The notes under the pieces are model-generated. The model saw only the letters and a list, made by a program, of their open reading frames with translations. It was not told the origin of the DNA and did no database searches. Made by a program: the position numbers and the translations under genes. A stretch of DNA of 64,000 bases from Pseudomonas vranovensis DSM 16006 (GTDB lineage Bacteria; Pseudomonadota; Gammaproteobacteria; Pseudomonadales; Pseudomonadaceae): positions 261,088 to 325,087 of the forward strand of contig NZ_KE384455.1 of NCBI RefSeq assembly GCF_000425805.1, in the 5' to 3' direction. Shown here in pieces: positions 7,874 through 17,308 of this stretch (the first letter of the stretch is position 1; each line of letters opens with the position of its first letter).

Positions 7874-9647
7874 CGGCATTGATCCACTCTTTCACGACCT
7901 GGGCCACGCGACCCGGGTCTTCGGCCACCAGGCTCTTGATTGCGTTGAGCTGTGCGTCGTAACCCTCGCTCGGGCTCGGCAGCAGAATGCTTTGCGGACC
8001 ACCCAGGCTGACGCGGTCGTTGGCCAGCTCGCCATCCAGACCGAGCATACCGCCCAGTTCCATGTCGCCATCGGCCGCGGCGGGTTGCTTGCCGTGGCCG
8101 GTGATGTTGTTGAGTACCGGGCGCAGCACGCCAAACACCAGTACCAGGATGAACAACACACCCATCACTTGCTTGATGATGTCCCAGAACCAGGGCTGGG
8201 AATAGAACGGAATCTCGGCGATTACCTCGCCACGGTCGGCGGCGAACGGCACGTTGATTACGCTGACACTGTCGCCACGGCTGGCGTCGAAGCCCACCGC
8301 GTCCTGCACCAGGCGGGTGAAGCGCGCCAGGTCTTCGGCAGCCCAGGGGGCACGGGTGCTGTTGCCGGTAGCCGGATCGACCTTGAGCTGGTCGTCGACC
8401 ACCACTGCCACCGACAGGCGGTTCAGGCGCCCCTGCTGCTGGCGGACGTGGCTGATGGAGCGGTCAAGTTCGAAGTTCTTGGTCGACTGCTGGCGCTTGT
8501 CGGCCGGGTACGGAGCGAGCATCGGCTGACCGGTGGCCGGGTCCATGATCTGTTGGCCGTTGGCATCGAGCAGCGGCTGGCCGGGCTGCACGGCAGCGGT
8601 TGCAGCAGCGGCACCGCCGGTGGTCTGCGGCGCGGTGGCAGGGCCTGGCGGCTGGTTGCTCAGGGCACCGGGCACGCCTTGCGGGCCCATGCTGCTGGAG
8701 CGTTGTTCATTGACCGACTGCTCGCTGCGCAGCGCCGGCTGATCAGGGTTGAACTGCTCGGAAGTGGACTCGACGGCGCTGAAGTCGACATCAGCCGACA
8801 CTTCGGCCTTGTAGCGGTCGTTGCCCAGCACCGGCTGCAGAATGTTGTGTACACGCTGAGTGAGCATGCCTTCCATGCGGCGACTGTAGTCGAACTGCTT
8901 GCCAGCCATGGTCAGCTCGGAGTTGTGTACCTGGTCGGAGAGCAGGTTGCCCTTCTGGTCGACCACGGTCACGTCAGACTTGCCGAGCTCCGGCACGCTG
9001 GTCGCCACCAGGTTGACGATGGCCATCACCTGGCCCGCCTCCAGGGCGCGGCCCGGATACAGCTCGACCAGTACCGAGGCGCTCGGCTTGCGCTCATCGC
9101 GCACGAACACCGAGCTTTTCGGAATCGCCAGGTGTACCCGTGCAGCCTTGACGTTGTTCAGGCTCGACACTGTGCGCGCCAGCTCACCCTCAAGGCCGCG
9201 GCGGTAACGAGTGGCTTCCATGAACTGGCTGGTGCCCAGCCCTTGTTCTTTATCGAGGATTTCAAAGCCGACATTGCCATCGCCCGGTGCCACGCCGGCA
9301 GCGGCAAGTTTCAGGCGCGCGCGGGAAATGTCTTCGGACTTGACCAGCAAGGCGCCGGAATTGGGTTCGACGGTGTAAGGAATATCAGCGGCGGCCAGGG
9401 TTTCCATGACCTGCTTGGTGTCCATGCCGGCCAGGCTGCCGTACAACGGCCGGTAGTCGGGCTGCTGCGACCAGAGCACCACGGCAAAGCCGATCGCCAC
9501 GCTCGCCGCCAGGCCCACCAGCAGGCCCACCTGGCGCAGCATCGGCATCTGCGAGATGTTCTCAAGGAACGACATGCCGAACAGCGGCGGCTTGGACGCG
9601 GCTGCGCTGCCTTTGGCGGGCATGTTATCGACGACTGCTTCGGCCAT
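7866..9647 (-). CDS. fliF: FliF, flagellar MS-ring protein
   Basis: FliF builds the MS-ring in the inner membrane. 593 aa with two membrane segments: one near the N-terminus (QVGLLVGLAASVAIGFAVVL) and one near the C-terminus (IIKQVMGVLFILVLVFGVL). Ring-building motifs lie between them, and the last ~35 residues form the FliG-binding tail. The extended Pro/Gln/Ala-rich middle region is variable in the family. The start MAEAVVDNMPAKG is preceded by a GA-rich stretch. It follows fliE by 15 bp. Confidence 0.97.
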   Translation of the reverse strand: MAEAVVDNMPAKGSAAASKPPLFGMSFLENISQMPMLRQVGLLVGLAASVAIGFAVVLWSQQPDYRPLYGSLAGMDTKQVMETLAAADIPYTVEPNSGALLVKSEDISRARLKLAAAGVAPGDGNVGFEILDKEQGLGTSQFMEATRYRRGLEGELARTVSSLNNVKAARVHLAIPKSSVFVRDERKPSASVLVELYPGRALEAGQVMAIVNLVATSVPELGKSDVTVVDQKGNLLSDQVHNSELTMAGKQFDYSRRMEGMLTQRVHNILQPVLGNDRYKAEVSADVDFSAVESTSEQFNPDQPALRSEQSVNEQRSSSMGPQGVPGALSNQPPGPATAPQTTGGAAAATAAVQPGQPLLDANGQQIMDPATGQPMLAPYPADKRQQSTKNFELDRSISHVRQQQGRLNRLSVAVVVDDQLKVDPATGNSTRAPWAAEDLARFTRLVQDAVGFDASRGDSVSVINVPFAADRGEVIAEIPFYSQPWFWDIIKQVMGVLFILVLVFGVLRPVLNNITGHGKQPAAADGDMELGGMLGLDGELANDRVSLGGPQSILLPSPSEGYDAQLNAIKSLVAEDPGRVAQVVKEWINADE

Positions 9648-9662
9648 GACTCAATCTCGCCC

Positions 9663-9989
9663 TTATACCGGCATCTGCATGATGTCTTGATAGGCCTGGA
9701 CCAGCTTGTTGCGCACCTGGGTCAAGGCCTGAAAGGAAACGCTGGCTTTCTGCGAAGCGATCATCACGTCGGTGAGGTCCACGCCGCTCTTGCCGATTTC
9801 AAAGGCATTGGCCAGTTGCGTGGAAGCCTGCTGGGTGTCGCTGACCTTATTGATGGCCTGTCCCAGCATGTCGGCAAAATTGCTTGAGCCGAGCTCAGGC
9901 GCAGCAGCCGCCTTGGGCATCGACATGGCGTCCATCTGCATGGCCCGCATGTCCAACATCAATCGATTAAATTCAACACCTTGGCTCAT
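9663..9989 (-). CDS. fliE: FliE, MS-ring to rod junction protein
   Basis: FliE is the small export substrate linking the MS-ring to the proximal rod. The 108-aa form starting MSQGVEFNRLMLDMRAM at 9989 is chosen because a GGAGAGAG sequence precedes it; an upstream in-frame start would add 33 unrelated residues. The C-terminal half (FQALTQVRNKLVQAYQDIM) is the conserved FliE signature. It is first in the fliEFGHIJ operon, 63 bp below a sigma-54 box. Confidence 0.95.
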   Translation of the reverse strand: MSQGVEFNRLMLDMRAMQMDAMSMPKAAAAPELGSSNFADMLGQAINKVSDTQQASTQLANAFEIGKSGVDLTDVMIASQKASVSFQALTQVRNKLVQAYQDIMQMPV

Positions 9990-10051
9990 GGACTTCTCTC
10001 TCCGACGACCCGCATTTTTTTGACACTCACGCAGCGGATAGGCAGGACTTA

Positions 10052-10066
10052 GCAACAAGAGTGCCA
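10052..10066 (-). promoter_or_regulatory. Sigma-54 promoter of fliEFGHIJ
   Basis: On the minus strand the sequence reads TGGCAC-TCTTG-TTGC, an essentially perfect -24/-12 element, with the -12 GC about 63 bp before the fliE start. Activation is expected from FleR or FleQ, encoded just upstream. Confidence 0.88.
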
Positions 10067-10109
10067 GCTCTGTCCGTACAGCGGACAAAAGCCCGAATGC
10101 ACCCGACCC

Positions 10110-11489
10110 TTATGTGGCGTAGAGGCTGGCCTCGACATCCATCCCGGCATCACGCATCTGCGCCAGCTTGTAGCGCAGGGTGCGCGGGCTGATACCCAGG
10201 CGCTCGGCCGCTTCCTTGCGCCGGCCGCGTTCGGCGCGCAAGGTATCGATGATCATCTGGAATTCATGGCGGCGCATGTCATCGCCCAGGCCACTGGCCG
10301 CCTGCTCAAGCGGCGCTACCGGCAGGGCCGGAGCCGGGGCGGTGGCGAACATCGGCATGACCCCGGCCAGACAAAAATCCGCCGCCTCGATCACCCCGCC
10401 CTGCTGCAGGATCAAGGCGCGCTGCAGAGCGTTGTCCAGCTCGCGCACATTGCCGGGCCAGGCATAACCCTGCAGGCAGGTCTTGGCCTCGGGCGAAAGG
10501 CGCACCGGGGCATGCTTCATTTTATTGACGTGCCTGGCCAGCAGGCGCTCGGCCAGCGGCAGAATATCGGCGCTGCGCTCGCGCAACGGGCGCCATGCCA
10601 GCGGGAACACCGACAGGCGATAGAACAGATCTTCACGGAAACGCCCCGCTGCCACTTCACCCGCAAGGTCACGGTTGGTAGTGGCTACCACGCGAATATC
10701 CAGCGCAATCGGCTTGCGCCCGCCCACCCGCTCCACTTCCCGCTCCTGCAACACGCGCAGCAGCTTGGCCTGCAGCCCCAGGGGCATTTCGGAAATTTCA
10801 TCGAGCAACAGGGTGCCGCCGTCGGCCTGCTCGAACTTGCCCGCCTGGGCAGCAATGGCGCCGGTGAACGAGCCCTTCTCGTGACCGAACAGGGTCGCCT
10901 CGAGCATGTTGTCAGGGATCGCGGCACAGTTGATCGCCACAAACGGCTCGCTGGCACGCCGGGACTGCTGGTGGATGTAGCGCGCCAGCACTTCCTTGCC
11001 GGTGCCCGACTCGCCGGAGATCAATACCGTGGAATCGCTGCGCGCCACCCGCGCGGCCAGCTCCAGCAATTGCGCACTGGCCGGCTCACAGGCCACCGGA
11101 CCTTCATCGGCCTGCCCTGCCACCACGCCAAGGGCATGACGCGTCACCAGCTCCAACAGCGCCCGTGGCTCGAACGGCTTGACCAGATAATCCACGGCGC
11201 CCTGGCGCATGGCGTCGACCGCACGCTCGACCGCCGCATGGGCGGTCATCAGCAACACCGGCAGTTGCGGCTGGCGCGCACGCAACAGCGCCAGTAACTG
11301 GTGGCCGTCCATGCCCGGCATGTTGACGTCGCTGACCACCAGGCTGAACGCCTCGGCGGCCACCGCCTGCAGCGCCTCTTCGGCCGAGCCGACGGCGCGG
11401 TACTCGAAGCCGCCCAGCTCCAGGGTATCGCCCAGGGCCTGGCGCAGTGCCCGATCATCTTCGACCAGCAGCACCTTGATTGCCTTCAT
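10110..11489 (-). CDS. fleR: FleR, sigma-54-dependent response regulator
   Basis: Class III flagellar activator, partner of FleS. The receiver has its phosphoacceptor in LVVSDVNMPGMDG. The AAA+ domain has Walker A GESGTGKE and a sigma-54 contact loop reading GSFTGA instead of the common GAFTGA. A Fis-type helix-turn-helix ends the protein (KEAAERLGISPRTLRYKLAQ). 459 aa. The start overlaps the fleS stop by 4 bp (ATGA). Expected targets include the flg and fli sigma-54 promoters listed here. Confidence 0.95.
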   Translation of the reverse strand: MKAIKVLLVEDDRALRQALGDTLELGGFEYRAVGSAEEALQAVAAEAFSLVVSDVNMPGMDGHQLLALLRARQPQLPVLLMTAHAAVERAVDAMRQGAVDYLVKPFEPRALLELVTRHALGVVAGQADEGPVACEPASAQLLELAARVARSDSTVLISGESGTGKEVLARYIHQQSRRASEPFVAINCAAIPDNMLEATLFGHEKGSFTGAIAAQAGKFEQADGGTLLLDEISEMPLGLQAKLLRVLQEREVERVGGRKPIALDIRVVATTNRDLAGEVAAGRFREDLFYRLSVFPLAWRPLRERSADILPLAERLLARHVNKMKHAPVRLSPEAKTCLQGYAWPGNVRELDNALQRALILQQGGVIEAADFCLAGVMPMFATAPAPALPVAPLEQAASGLGDDMRRHEFQMIIDTLRAERGRRKEAAERLGISPRTLRYKLAQMRDAGMDVEASLYAT

Positions 11490-12700
11490 TGCGTGCTCTC
11501 CATGTTCCGCGCATCGATCAACGGCAACGTGACCAGCGCACAGGTGCCGCGGCCAGGCCGCGAGCGAAGTTGCAGAACGCCCTGGTGGGCCCGCGCCACG
11601 GCCTTGACCACCGCCAGACCAAGCCCGGTACCGGTGGCCTTGGTGGTCAGGAACGGTTCGCCCAGACGCACCAGCAAAGCGCTGTCGATCCCCGCCCCGG
11701 CATCACTGATGCACAGGCGCAGCACTGGCCCACGGCGGTACAGGTGGACCTTCAGGCGCGCCGGCTCGGTGCTGGCCTGCAGGGCGTTTTCGATCAGGTT
11801 GAGCAAGGCGCCCACCAGGGTGTCGCGATTGCACAGCAACTCACCCAGGTGGCTGTCGCACTGCCAGCGCACCTCATGCCCCTGGACGTGCGCCTGGGCA
11901 GCCTGCTGCAAGGCCTGGAACAACGCCTTGGGCGTGATCCGGTCAGTCAGCGGCAGCTCGCCCCGGGCGAACACCAGCATGTCGCGCACCTGATGCTCCA
12001 GCTCGTGCAGGCGCTCCTTGAGATTGCCGGCAAAACGCTGCTGGGTTTCCACCGGCAGGGTCTGCTCCGCCAGGTGGCTGGCATACAGCAGGGCCGCCGA
12101 CAACGGCGTACGAATCTGATGGGCCAGTGAAGCGACCATTTTCCCCAACGAAGACAGCCGTTCATGACGGGCCAACTGCCCCTGCAACTGACGGGTTTCG
12201 GTCAGGTCGTTGAGCAGCACCAACTGCCCGGGCTCGGCATCCAGCGAACGGGTAGCGATCGACAGGCGACGCCCGTCACGCAGCGACACCTCGTGACCAT
12301 CATCGTCCCGCGGGGCAAAGCTGCGGGCGATAACCTCGCGCCACAACTCACCTTCCAGCGGCTCGCCAAGCAGGTCGCAGGCGGCAGGATTGGCCTCGCG
12401 CACACGCCCCTGGGCATCGATGACAATCACACCACCGGGCAACAGGTCGAGCAGGTTCTGCAAACGGTTGGCCAGGCGCTCCTTCTCGGCCAGCTCGGCC
12501 ATGCGCTGGGCGCTGACCACCGCCAGCTCGCCCTTGAGTTCGGTGACCCGTGCTTCGAGCAGGCTGTACGACTCGCTCAACTGGCTGGAGACCTGATCGA
12601 ACAAGGCGAAGGCCTGTTCGAGGCCAAGGCGGCTTTCCTGTTCGGCGGCGTTTTGCCCCTTCAATTCAGGGACACAGGAGATGGGGGCGGCCTGGGGCAT
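11486..12700 (-). CDS. fleS: FleS, sensor histidine kinase
   Basis: Cytoplasmic kinase of the FleSR pair. A coiled-coil N-terminus leads to a PAS domain (PGGVIVIDAQGRVREANPAA), a dimerisation/phosphoacceptor box (MVASLAHQIRTPLSAALL) and a GHKL ATPase domain with NLIENALQA, DAGAGID and TGLGLAVVK. There is no membrane segment, as in P. aeruginosa FleS. It is the first gene of fleSR, with a sigma-54 box 54 bp upstream, as expected for a class II gene under FleQ. Confidence 0.94.
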   Translation of the reverse strand: MPQAAPISCVPELKGQNAAEQESRLGLEQAFALFDQVSSQLSESYSLLEARVTELKGELAVVSAQRMAELAEKERLANRLQNLLDLLPGGVIVIDAQGRVREANPAACDLLGEPLEGELWREVIARSFAPRDDDGHEVSLRDGRRLSIATRSLDAEPGQLVLLNDLTETRQLQGQLARHERLSSLGKMVASLAHQIRTPLSAALLYASHLAEQTLPVETQQRFAGNLKERLHELEHQVRDMLVFARGELPLTDRITPKALFQALQQAAQAHVQGHEVRWQCDSHLGELLCNRDTLVGALLNLIENALQASTEPARLKVHLYRRGPVLRLCISDAGAGIDSALLVRLGEPFLTTKATGTGLGLAVVKAVARAHQGVLQLRSRPGRGTCALVTLPLIDARNMESTQ

Positions 12701-12753
12701 CGTGCTCTCTCGCGTGACTGACCGTCATAAAACGGTGTGTTGGCAGCGATAAA

Positions 12754-12768
12754 GCAATAGGCGTGCCG
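12754..12768 (-). promoter_or_regulatory. Sigma-54 promoter of fleSR
   Basis: The minus strand reads CGGCAC-GCCTA-TTGC followed by TTT, with conserved GG and GC at correct spacing, 54 bp before the fleS start. In Pseudomonas this promoter is activated by FleQ. Confidence 0.82.
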
Positions 12769-12862
12769 GGTACTTGAGCAACCGGTACAACCCACCAGGG
12801 TGCAACCGACCAAAGGCAGGCAGGACGGGCATTACAGCCCTGTAAAAGGTAGGGATATAACG

Positions 12863-12892
12863 CACAACGGGGCGCCCTGGCGCCCCGTTGTG
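12863..12892 (-). terminator. Strong hairpin after fleQ
   Basis: A perfect 12-bp inverted repeat (CACAACGGGGCG / CGCCCCGTTGTG) with a 6-base loop lies just past the fleQ stop. It has only a weak T-rich tail on the minus strand. It probably insulates fleQ from fleSR. Confidence 0.65.
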
Positions 12893-12904
12893 TTCAAGCA
12901 AGCG

Positions 12905-14380
12905 TCAATCCTCCGCCTGCTCCTCGCCGTCTCGACGACTCATGCCGTATTTGCGCATCTTCTCCACCAGGGTGGTGCGGCGAATGCGCAGGCGTTCGGC
13001 CGCGCGGGCAACGATACCATTGGCATCGTCCAGCGCCTGCTGGATCAGGCCCTGCTCCAGCCCCCCCAGGTAGTCCTTGAGGTCCAGGCCTTCGGGCGGC
13101 AGCATGGCGTGGGTGGCGAAGCTCGGCGAGCCGCCATTGATGGCCACGCGCTCTTCCAGGTCCGAACGCAGGCTGTCGACCAGTTGCTCGTCTTCATCAT
13201 CCACATAGCGGAATTTCTTCGGCAGCTCCGACACACCGATCACCCCGTACGGGTGCATGATCGCCATGCGCTCGACCAGGTTGGCGAGCTCACGGACGTT
13301 GCCCGGCCAACCGTGGCGGCACAGCGACATGATCGCCGCCGAGTTGAAGCGGATCGAGCCACGCTTCTCGTGCTCCATGCGCGAGATCAGCTCGTTCATC
13401 AGCAGCGGGATGTCCTCGACGCGCTCACGCAGCGGGGCCATCTCGATCGGGAATACGTTGAGGCGGTAGTACAGGTCTTCGCGGAAGGTCCCCGCCTCGA
13501 TCATGCTCTCGAGGTTTTTGTGGGTCGCGGCGATGATGCGCACGTCGATGCCCTGGGTCTTGTTGCTGCCTACGCGCTCGAAGGTACGCTCCTGCAATAC
13601 GCGCAGCAGCTTGACCTGCATCGGCAGCGGCATGTCGCCGATTTCGTCGAGGAACAAGGTACCGCCGTTGGCCAGCTCGAATCGCCCGGCACGACTGGTG
13701 ATGGCCCCGGTAAAAGCGCCCTTCTCGTGCCCGAACAGTTCGCTTTCCAGCAGCTCGGCCGGGATCGCGCCGCAATTGACTGGCACGAACGGCGCTTCGC
13801 GGCGCTTGGAATGGTAATGCAGGTTGCGCGCGACCACTTCCTTGCCGGTGCCCGACTCGCCAAGGATCAGCACGCTGGCATCGGTGTCGGCCACTTGCTG
13901 CATCATCTGGCGCACGTGCTGAATGGCGCGGCTGGTGCCGACCAGGCTGCGGAACAGGTTCGGCTCGCGCTGGCGACCGCGCTCGCGCGCCTGGTCGTAC
14001 ATCTCGCGATAGACCTGGGCACGGTGCAGCGAGTCCAGCAATTTGCTGTAGCTGGGCGGCATTTCGAGGTTGGACAGCACGCGACGACGCAGGTCGTCTG
14101 GAAGCTCGACAGAAGAAATTTCACCAATTAGCAAAACCGGAAGGAACTCATCCCAGGTTGCTACTGTCTTTAGCAAGCCCATCAGACTTGCCGGAGCGTT
14201 TACGGTCCCGATCAGGACACAGAGTACTTCACGACTGGACGACAACGACTCGACCACCTGCTGCCAATCAAGGCTGGAGCAGGACAAATTTTCTTCCCCA
14301 AGAAAATTCAGTACCACCGCTAGATCGCGGCGGCGGGCGCTATCGTCATCGATCAGCAGGATTTTGGTTTCACGCCACAT
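12905..14380 (-). CDS. fleQ: FleQ, master flagellar transcriptional activator
   Basis: Top of the flagellar hierarchy and a c-di-GMP-responsive enhancer-binding protein. The N-terminal receiver-like domain (KILLIDDDSARRRDL) is atypical, as in other FleQ. The AAA+ domain carries Walker A GESGTGKEVV, the sigma-54 loop GAFTGA and the GNVRELANL segment. The C-terminal Fis-like HTH is ARAAERLRIRRTTLVEKM. 491 aa, matching the family. It lies upstream of fleSR and downstream of fliT, the conserved Pseudomonas order. A possible sigma-70 promoter (TTGACT with 17-bp spacing) lies in the 170-bp gap upstream but is weak at -10. Confidence 0.97.
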   Translation of the reverse strand: MWRETKILLIDDDSARRRDLAVVLNFLGEENLSCSSLDWQQVVESLSSSREVLCVLIGTVNAPASLMGLLKTVATWDEFLPVLLIGEISSVELPDDLRRRVLSNLEMPPSYSKLLDSLHRAQVYREMYDQARERGRQREPNLFRSLVGTSRAIQHVRQMMQQVADTDASVLILGESGTGKEVVARNLHYHSKRREAPFVPVNCGAIPAELLESELFGHEKGAFTGAITSRAGRFELANGGTLFLDEIGDMPLPMQVKLLRVLQERTFERVGSNKTQGIDVRIIAATHKNLESMIEAGTFREDLYYRLNVFPIEMAPLRERVEDIPLLMNELISRMEHEKRGSIRFNSAAIMSLCRHGWPGNVRELANLVERMAIMHPYGVIGVSELPKKFRYVDDEDEQLVDSLRSDLEERVAINGGSPSFATHAMLPPEGLDLKDYLGGLEQGLIQQALDDANGIVARAAERLRIRRTTLVEKMRKYGMSRRDGEEQAED

Positions 14381-14550
14381 GCAATAGCAACTTCCCTAGT
14401 CATTTCGGCGCCCTATTCTGGGCATGCTCGACATCATTCCGACTGAACGGTCAGTTTCGGACGTCTGAATATTGGAAAACAGCTACTAGTTAAGTCAAAA
14501 AAGCGGGCACAGTCAAATTTATGGCGCCCCTAATTCAGCTCGGCGCAATA

Positions 14551-14847
14551 TTAGCTGAATAGTTGATACACTTTTGAAGCATTTTTGGACTGATTGATCT
14601 GGGTCATTTCATTGGCGATTGCCTGGCGCTCGCCGATGGTCACGTCCAGCAATTCACGGTAGACCTGCAGCAACCCTTCCAGCTTTTCACGCACCACCGC
14701 CTCGTCCATCGCCTCCTCGTTGAGCATCTCATCGATGCACGAGCGGCAGGTCTCGTCCAGTTTGCCGATGGCTTCCCAGTTGCGCTCGCTCAGCGCGCTC
14801 AGCAGCGCGTTGCGGGTATCGTCCATTCGTTGCAGTGCGTGACTCAT
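14551..14847 (-). CDS. fliT: FliT-like flagellar chaperone
   Basis: A 98-aa, all-helical acidic protein directly after fliS, the position of FliT, the chaperone of the cap protein FliD. Sequence similarity to enteric FliT is not obvious by eye; the assignment rests on gene order (fliD-fliS-this gene), size and helical character (EKLEGLLQVYRELLDVTIGE). It starts 23 bp after fliS and probably shares its transcript. Confidence 0.78.
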   Translation of the reverse strand: MSHALQRMDDTRNALLSALSERNWEAIGKLDETCRSCIDEMLNEEAMDEAVVREKLEGLLQVYRELLDVTIGERQAIANEMTQINQSKNASKVYQLFS

Positions 14848-14870
14848 GGCATCATCCTCGGCCGACCGGC

Positions 14871-15272
14871 CTATTCAACAGGGGCAGCGGCAGCGATCTC
14901 GTCCCAGCCACTTTTCACGGTGATCAGCAGGCGCGCCACTTCATCGATGATTTCGGCATCGTTGTCGACGTTGGCCTGCATCAGGCGATTGGTCATGTAG
15001 ACGTACAGGCTGTCCAGACGCTCGACGTAGGCTGGGTCATCGCTCTTGCTGGCATCGAGGCCATCGCGCAGGCCGATGATGATATCGATGGCCTTGCCCA
15101 GCATCAGACCCTTCTCGGCGATGTCACCACGGGCCATGGCGCCTTTGGCCTGGGCCATGCGGTCCAGGCCGCCTTCCATCAGCATCTGCACCAGGCGATG
15201 GGGCGTGGCCTCGGAGATCTGAGCATGGGAATTGACCTTCTGGTACTGACGAAGGGCTCTCATGGGGTTCAT
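14871..15272 (-). CDS. fliS: FliS, flagellin export chaperone
   Basis: FliS binds the C-terminus of FliC in the cytoplasm and prevents early polymerisation. The 133-aa form starting MNPMRALRQYQKVNSHAQI at 15272 has GAGG seven bases upstream. The family signature ASPHRLVQMLMEGG appears here as ATPHRLVQMLMEGGLDRM, followed by the helical bundle (ERLDSLYVYMTNRLMQAN). It follows fliD, from which it is separated by a hairpin. Confidence 0.95.
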   Translation of the reverse strand: MNPMRALRQYQKVNSHAQISEATPHRLVQMLMEGGLDRMAQAKGAMARGDIAEKGLMLGKAIDIIIGLRDGLDASKSDDPAYVERLDSLYVYMTNRLMQANVDNDAEIIDEVARLLITVKSGWDEIAAAAPVE

Positions 15273-15365
15273 GTTGCTACCTCGTAACAGGCAAAACTGC
15301 ATTAGGTGGATTAACCAGCGTATCGGCGGGCGCTGGCAAAACTTTACCCGCCCTGTTCAAGCACA

Positions 15366-15398
15366 AAGCCCGGGTGGCACAAAGGCCAACCCGGGCTT
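15366..15398 (-). terminator. Hairpin after fliD
   Basis: AAGCCCGGGT and ACCCGGGCTT form a perfect 10-bp stem immediately past the fliD stop. The T-tract is poor, so some readthrough into fliS is plausible. Confidence 0.6.
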
Positions 15399-15416
15399 GC
15401 TTGTCGCTACGCCGAA

Positions 15417-16805
15417 TCACTCGTTCTTGCTGCGCGCGTTCAGGGCGTTGAGGGTGGTCATCACGCTGTTGCTCTGGGCGCGCAACTGGGCGACCAGCGA
15501 GTCCATGGCGTTGTACTTGTCCTGCAGACTCTTCTGCAAGGCGGTCATGCGCTCGTCCAACGAGTCTTGCTGTTTCTTCAGGTCGTTCAGATTTTCGGTC
15601 AGCGATTTGCTGCGTTCGGCCAGCGTGCCGGTTGTGGCCTTGGCGTAATCGTCAGTGACCTTGGTCATGCGCGCCAGCAAACCATCCTTGCCGTTGAAGA
15701 TACTGGAGATATCTGCGGCATTGGTCGCTACGGCCTTGTCCCACTTCTTGTCGTCCAGGCTCAACAAGCCGCCGTCCTGCGAAGACGTGACGCCGAATGC
15801 CGCCAGGGACTTCATGGTGCCATTGCCCGAGAGCACATTGAGTTCGCTCCGGATCGAGGACATCAAGGTACGCATCGTGGCATCACCGGTCAGTGCGCCA
15901 GCAATAGGCTGACCATCGGCCCCCATAGTGACCTTGGTCTCAGTGTTGATGACCTTTATCAGAGCGTTGTAGGTATCGATAAAACCTTTGACGCCAGACT
16001 TGAGCGCTGCGGGGCTGGTACTCAATGACAGCACCGTCGGATTGAGTTCACCCGTGGTGGCGTTTTTCCCGGATACGCCGGTCAACTTGATATTCAGCCC
16101 ACTCACAGCGTCAGAGATGTTATTGGTCTTGGACTCCATGTCGATGCCGTCGATGCTGTACTTGGCATTCTTCGGCTCATCGACCACGGTGTAACCGGTG
16201 TCGATGCCCGAGTTGCCCGACATCGTCAGGTCAGAGCCCTCGCCCATGGTGGTCGAGGTCAGTACCAGGCGCGAGCCATTGGCGTCGGTGAGGATGTTGG
16301 CGCTCAGGCCCGAGGTACCGAACTGAGTGTTGATGCTGTCGCGCACCTGCTGCAGGGTCGCGCCCGGCGGCACACTCAGGTCGTAGTGCTTACCAGCCTG
16401 CGAAATGGTCAGGGTGGTCGGGGTCGTCCCGGCATTGACTACCGAACTGGTACCACCGGCGTATACCTTGGTGGACAACTTGGAAGCACTGGCCATTTGA
16501 GTGACCAGCAAGGTGAAGCTGCCCGTCGACGCACCTGCTGCCGAGGTGAACGTCGCTACTTTTTCGTCGGAAGAGGTAAGGCTCAGGCCGGCGAAGCTGT
16601 TATCCGTACCCATGCTCGCCAACGCGCCTCGGAAGGCATCCAGGGCTGCCTGGATCTTGCCGATGGAAGACAATGTGGTGGTCGCCTTCAGTGTCTGGGT
16701 ATTGATCTGTGCCTGCTTGGGCGCGCGCTCGGCGTCAACCAGGGACTTCACAATGGCCTGGGTATCGATGTCCGAACCGATACCGCTGACTGTTGTACCC
16801 GCCAT
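15417..16805 (-). CDS. fliD: FliD, filament cap protein
   Basis: FliD forms the pentameric cap that inserts flagellin at the filament tip and can act as a mucin adhesin. 462 aa. The N-terminus (VSGIGSDIDTQAIVKSLVDAE) and the C-terminal coiled coil (LTENLNDLKKQQDSLDERM) are typical; the middle is variable. Two ATGs stand next to each other, and the second (16805) has the better distance to AAGGAG. It lies downstream of flaG in the same direction. Confidence 0.95.
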   Translation of the reverse strand: MAGTTVSGIGSDIDTQAIVKSLVDAERAPKQAQINTQTLKATTTLSSIGKIQAALDAFRGALASMGTDNSFAGLSLTSSDEKVATFTSAAGASTGSFTLLVTQMASASKLSTKVYAGGTSSVVNAGTTPTTLTISQAGKHYDLSVPPGATLQQVRDSINTQFGTSGLSANILTDANGSRLVLTSTTMGEGSDLTMSGNSGIDTGYTVVDEPKNAKYSIDGIDMESKTNNISDAVSGLNIKLTGVSGKNATTGELNPTVLSLSTSPAALKSGVKGFIDTYNALIKVINTETKVTMGADGQPIAGALTGDATMRTLMSSIRSELNVLSGNGTMKSLAAFGVTSSQDGGLLSLDDKKWDKAVATNAADISSIFNGKDGLLARMTKVTDDYAKATTGTLAERSKSLTENLNDLKKQQDSLDERMTALQKSLQDKYNAMDSLVAQLRAQSNSVMTTLNALNARSKNE

Positions 16806-16887
16806 CATTGTGCTCCTTGTTCAGTGGCTGCCACTTTCTTGACGAACGGCGTCGCAAAGTTCAGGCAGCAACAAAATTCATGCCAGC

Positions 16888-17235
16888 TCAGGCCTTGTCG
16901 GTAAACAACAGGCTGCCGGCTTCGCTGAGGCTTTGCGCCAGTTTCAGCGCGGTTTCCGACGGAATCTGGCGAATCACGTCACCCGACTCGGTGGCGATGA
17001 CCTTGACCACAACCCGGCCGGTGGAATCATCGAGGGCGAAATCCAGCTTGCGCTGGCTGGCCTGGACGAATTCGCGAATATCCTTCACCGCTTTTTCCAG
17101 CTCGTCGCGCTTGGGCTCCGCCACAGGCGCTACCGCCTCCAGGGCCTTGGCACGCGCAGCCGGCTCGTTGTTCGGCGTAGCGTTCTGGGGCACGACCGGC
17201 TGATAAGTCAGGTTCAACTTGACGCTCATGTCCAT
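16888..17235 (-). CDS. flaG: FlaG, filament-length related protein
   Basis: A 115-aa FlaG protein: Lys/Ala-rich variable N-terminus, then the conserved C-terminal segment (LDFALDDSTGRVVVKVIATESG and RQIPSETALKLAQSL). FlaG proteins affect filament length. The start at 17235 is supported by AAGGAG seven bases upstream. It is located between fliC and fliD as in most pseudomonads. Expression may depend on readthrough from fliC or on a promoter not recognised here. Confidence 0.92.
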   Translation of the reverse strand: MDMSVKLNLTYQPVVPQNATPNNEPAARAKALEAVAPVAEPKRDELEKAVKDIREFVQASQRKLDFALDDSTGRVVVKVIATESGDVIRQIPSETALKLAQSLSEAGSLLFTDKA

Positions 17236-17254
17236 GTCCGGACTCCTTATCACG

Positions 17255-17290
17255 AAAAAACGGAAGGGCACGTAAACGCGCCCTTCCGTT
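17255..17290 (-). terminator. fliC rho-independent terminator
   Basis: AACGGAAGGGC and GCCCTTCCGTT pair over 11 bp. On the minus strand the stem is followed by a run of T (complement of the A run at 17255-17260). It lies 18 bp past the fliC stop. Confidence 0.9.
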
Positions 17291-17308
17291 ATTTACCAGG
17301 CGCCGATA

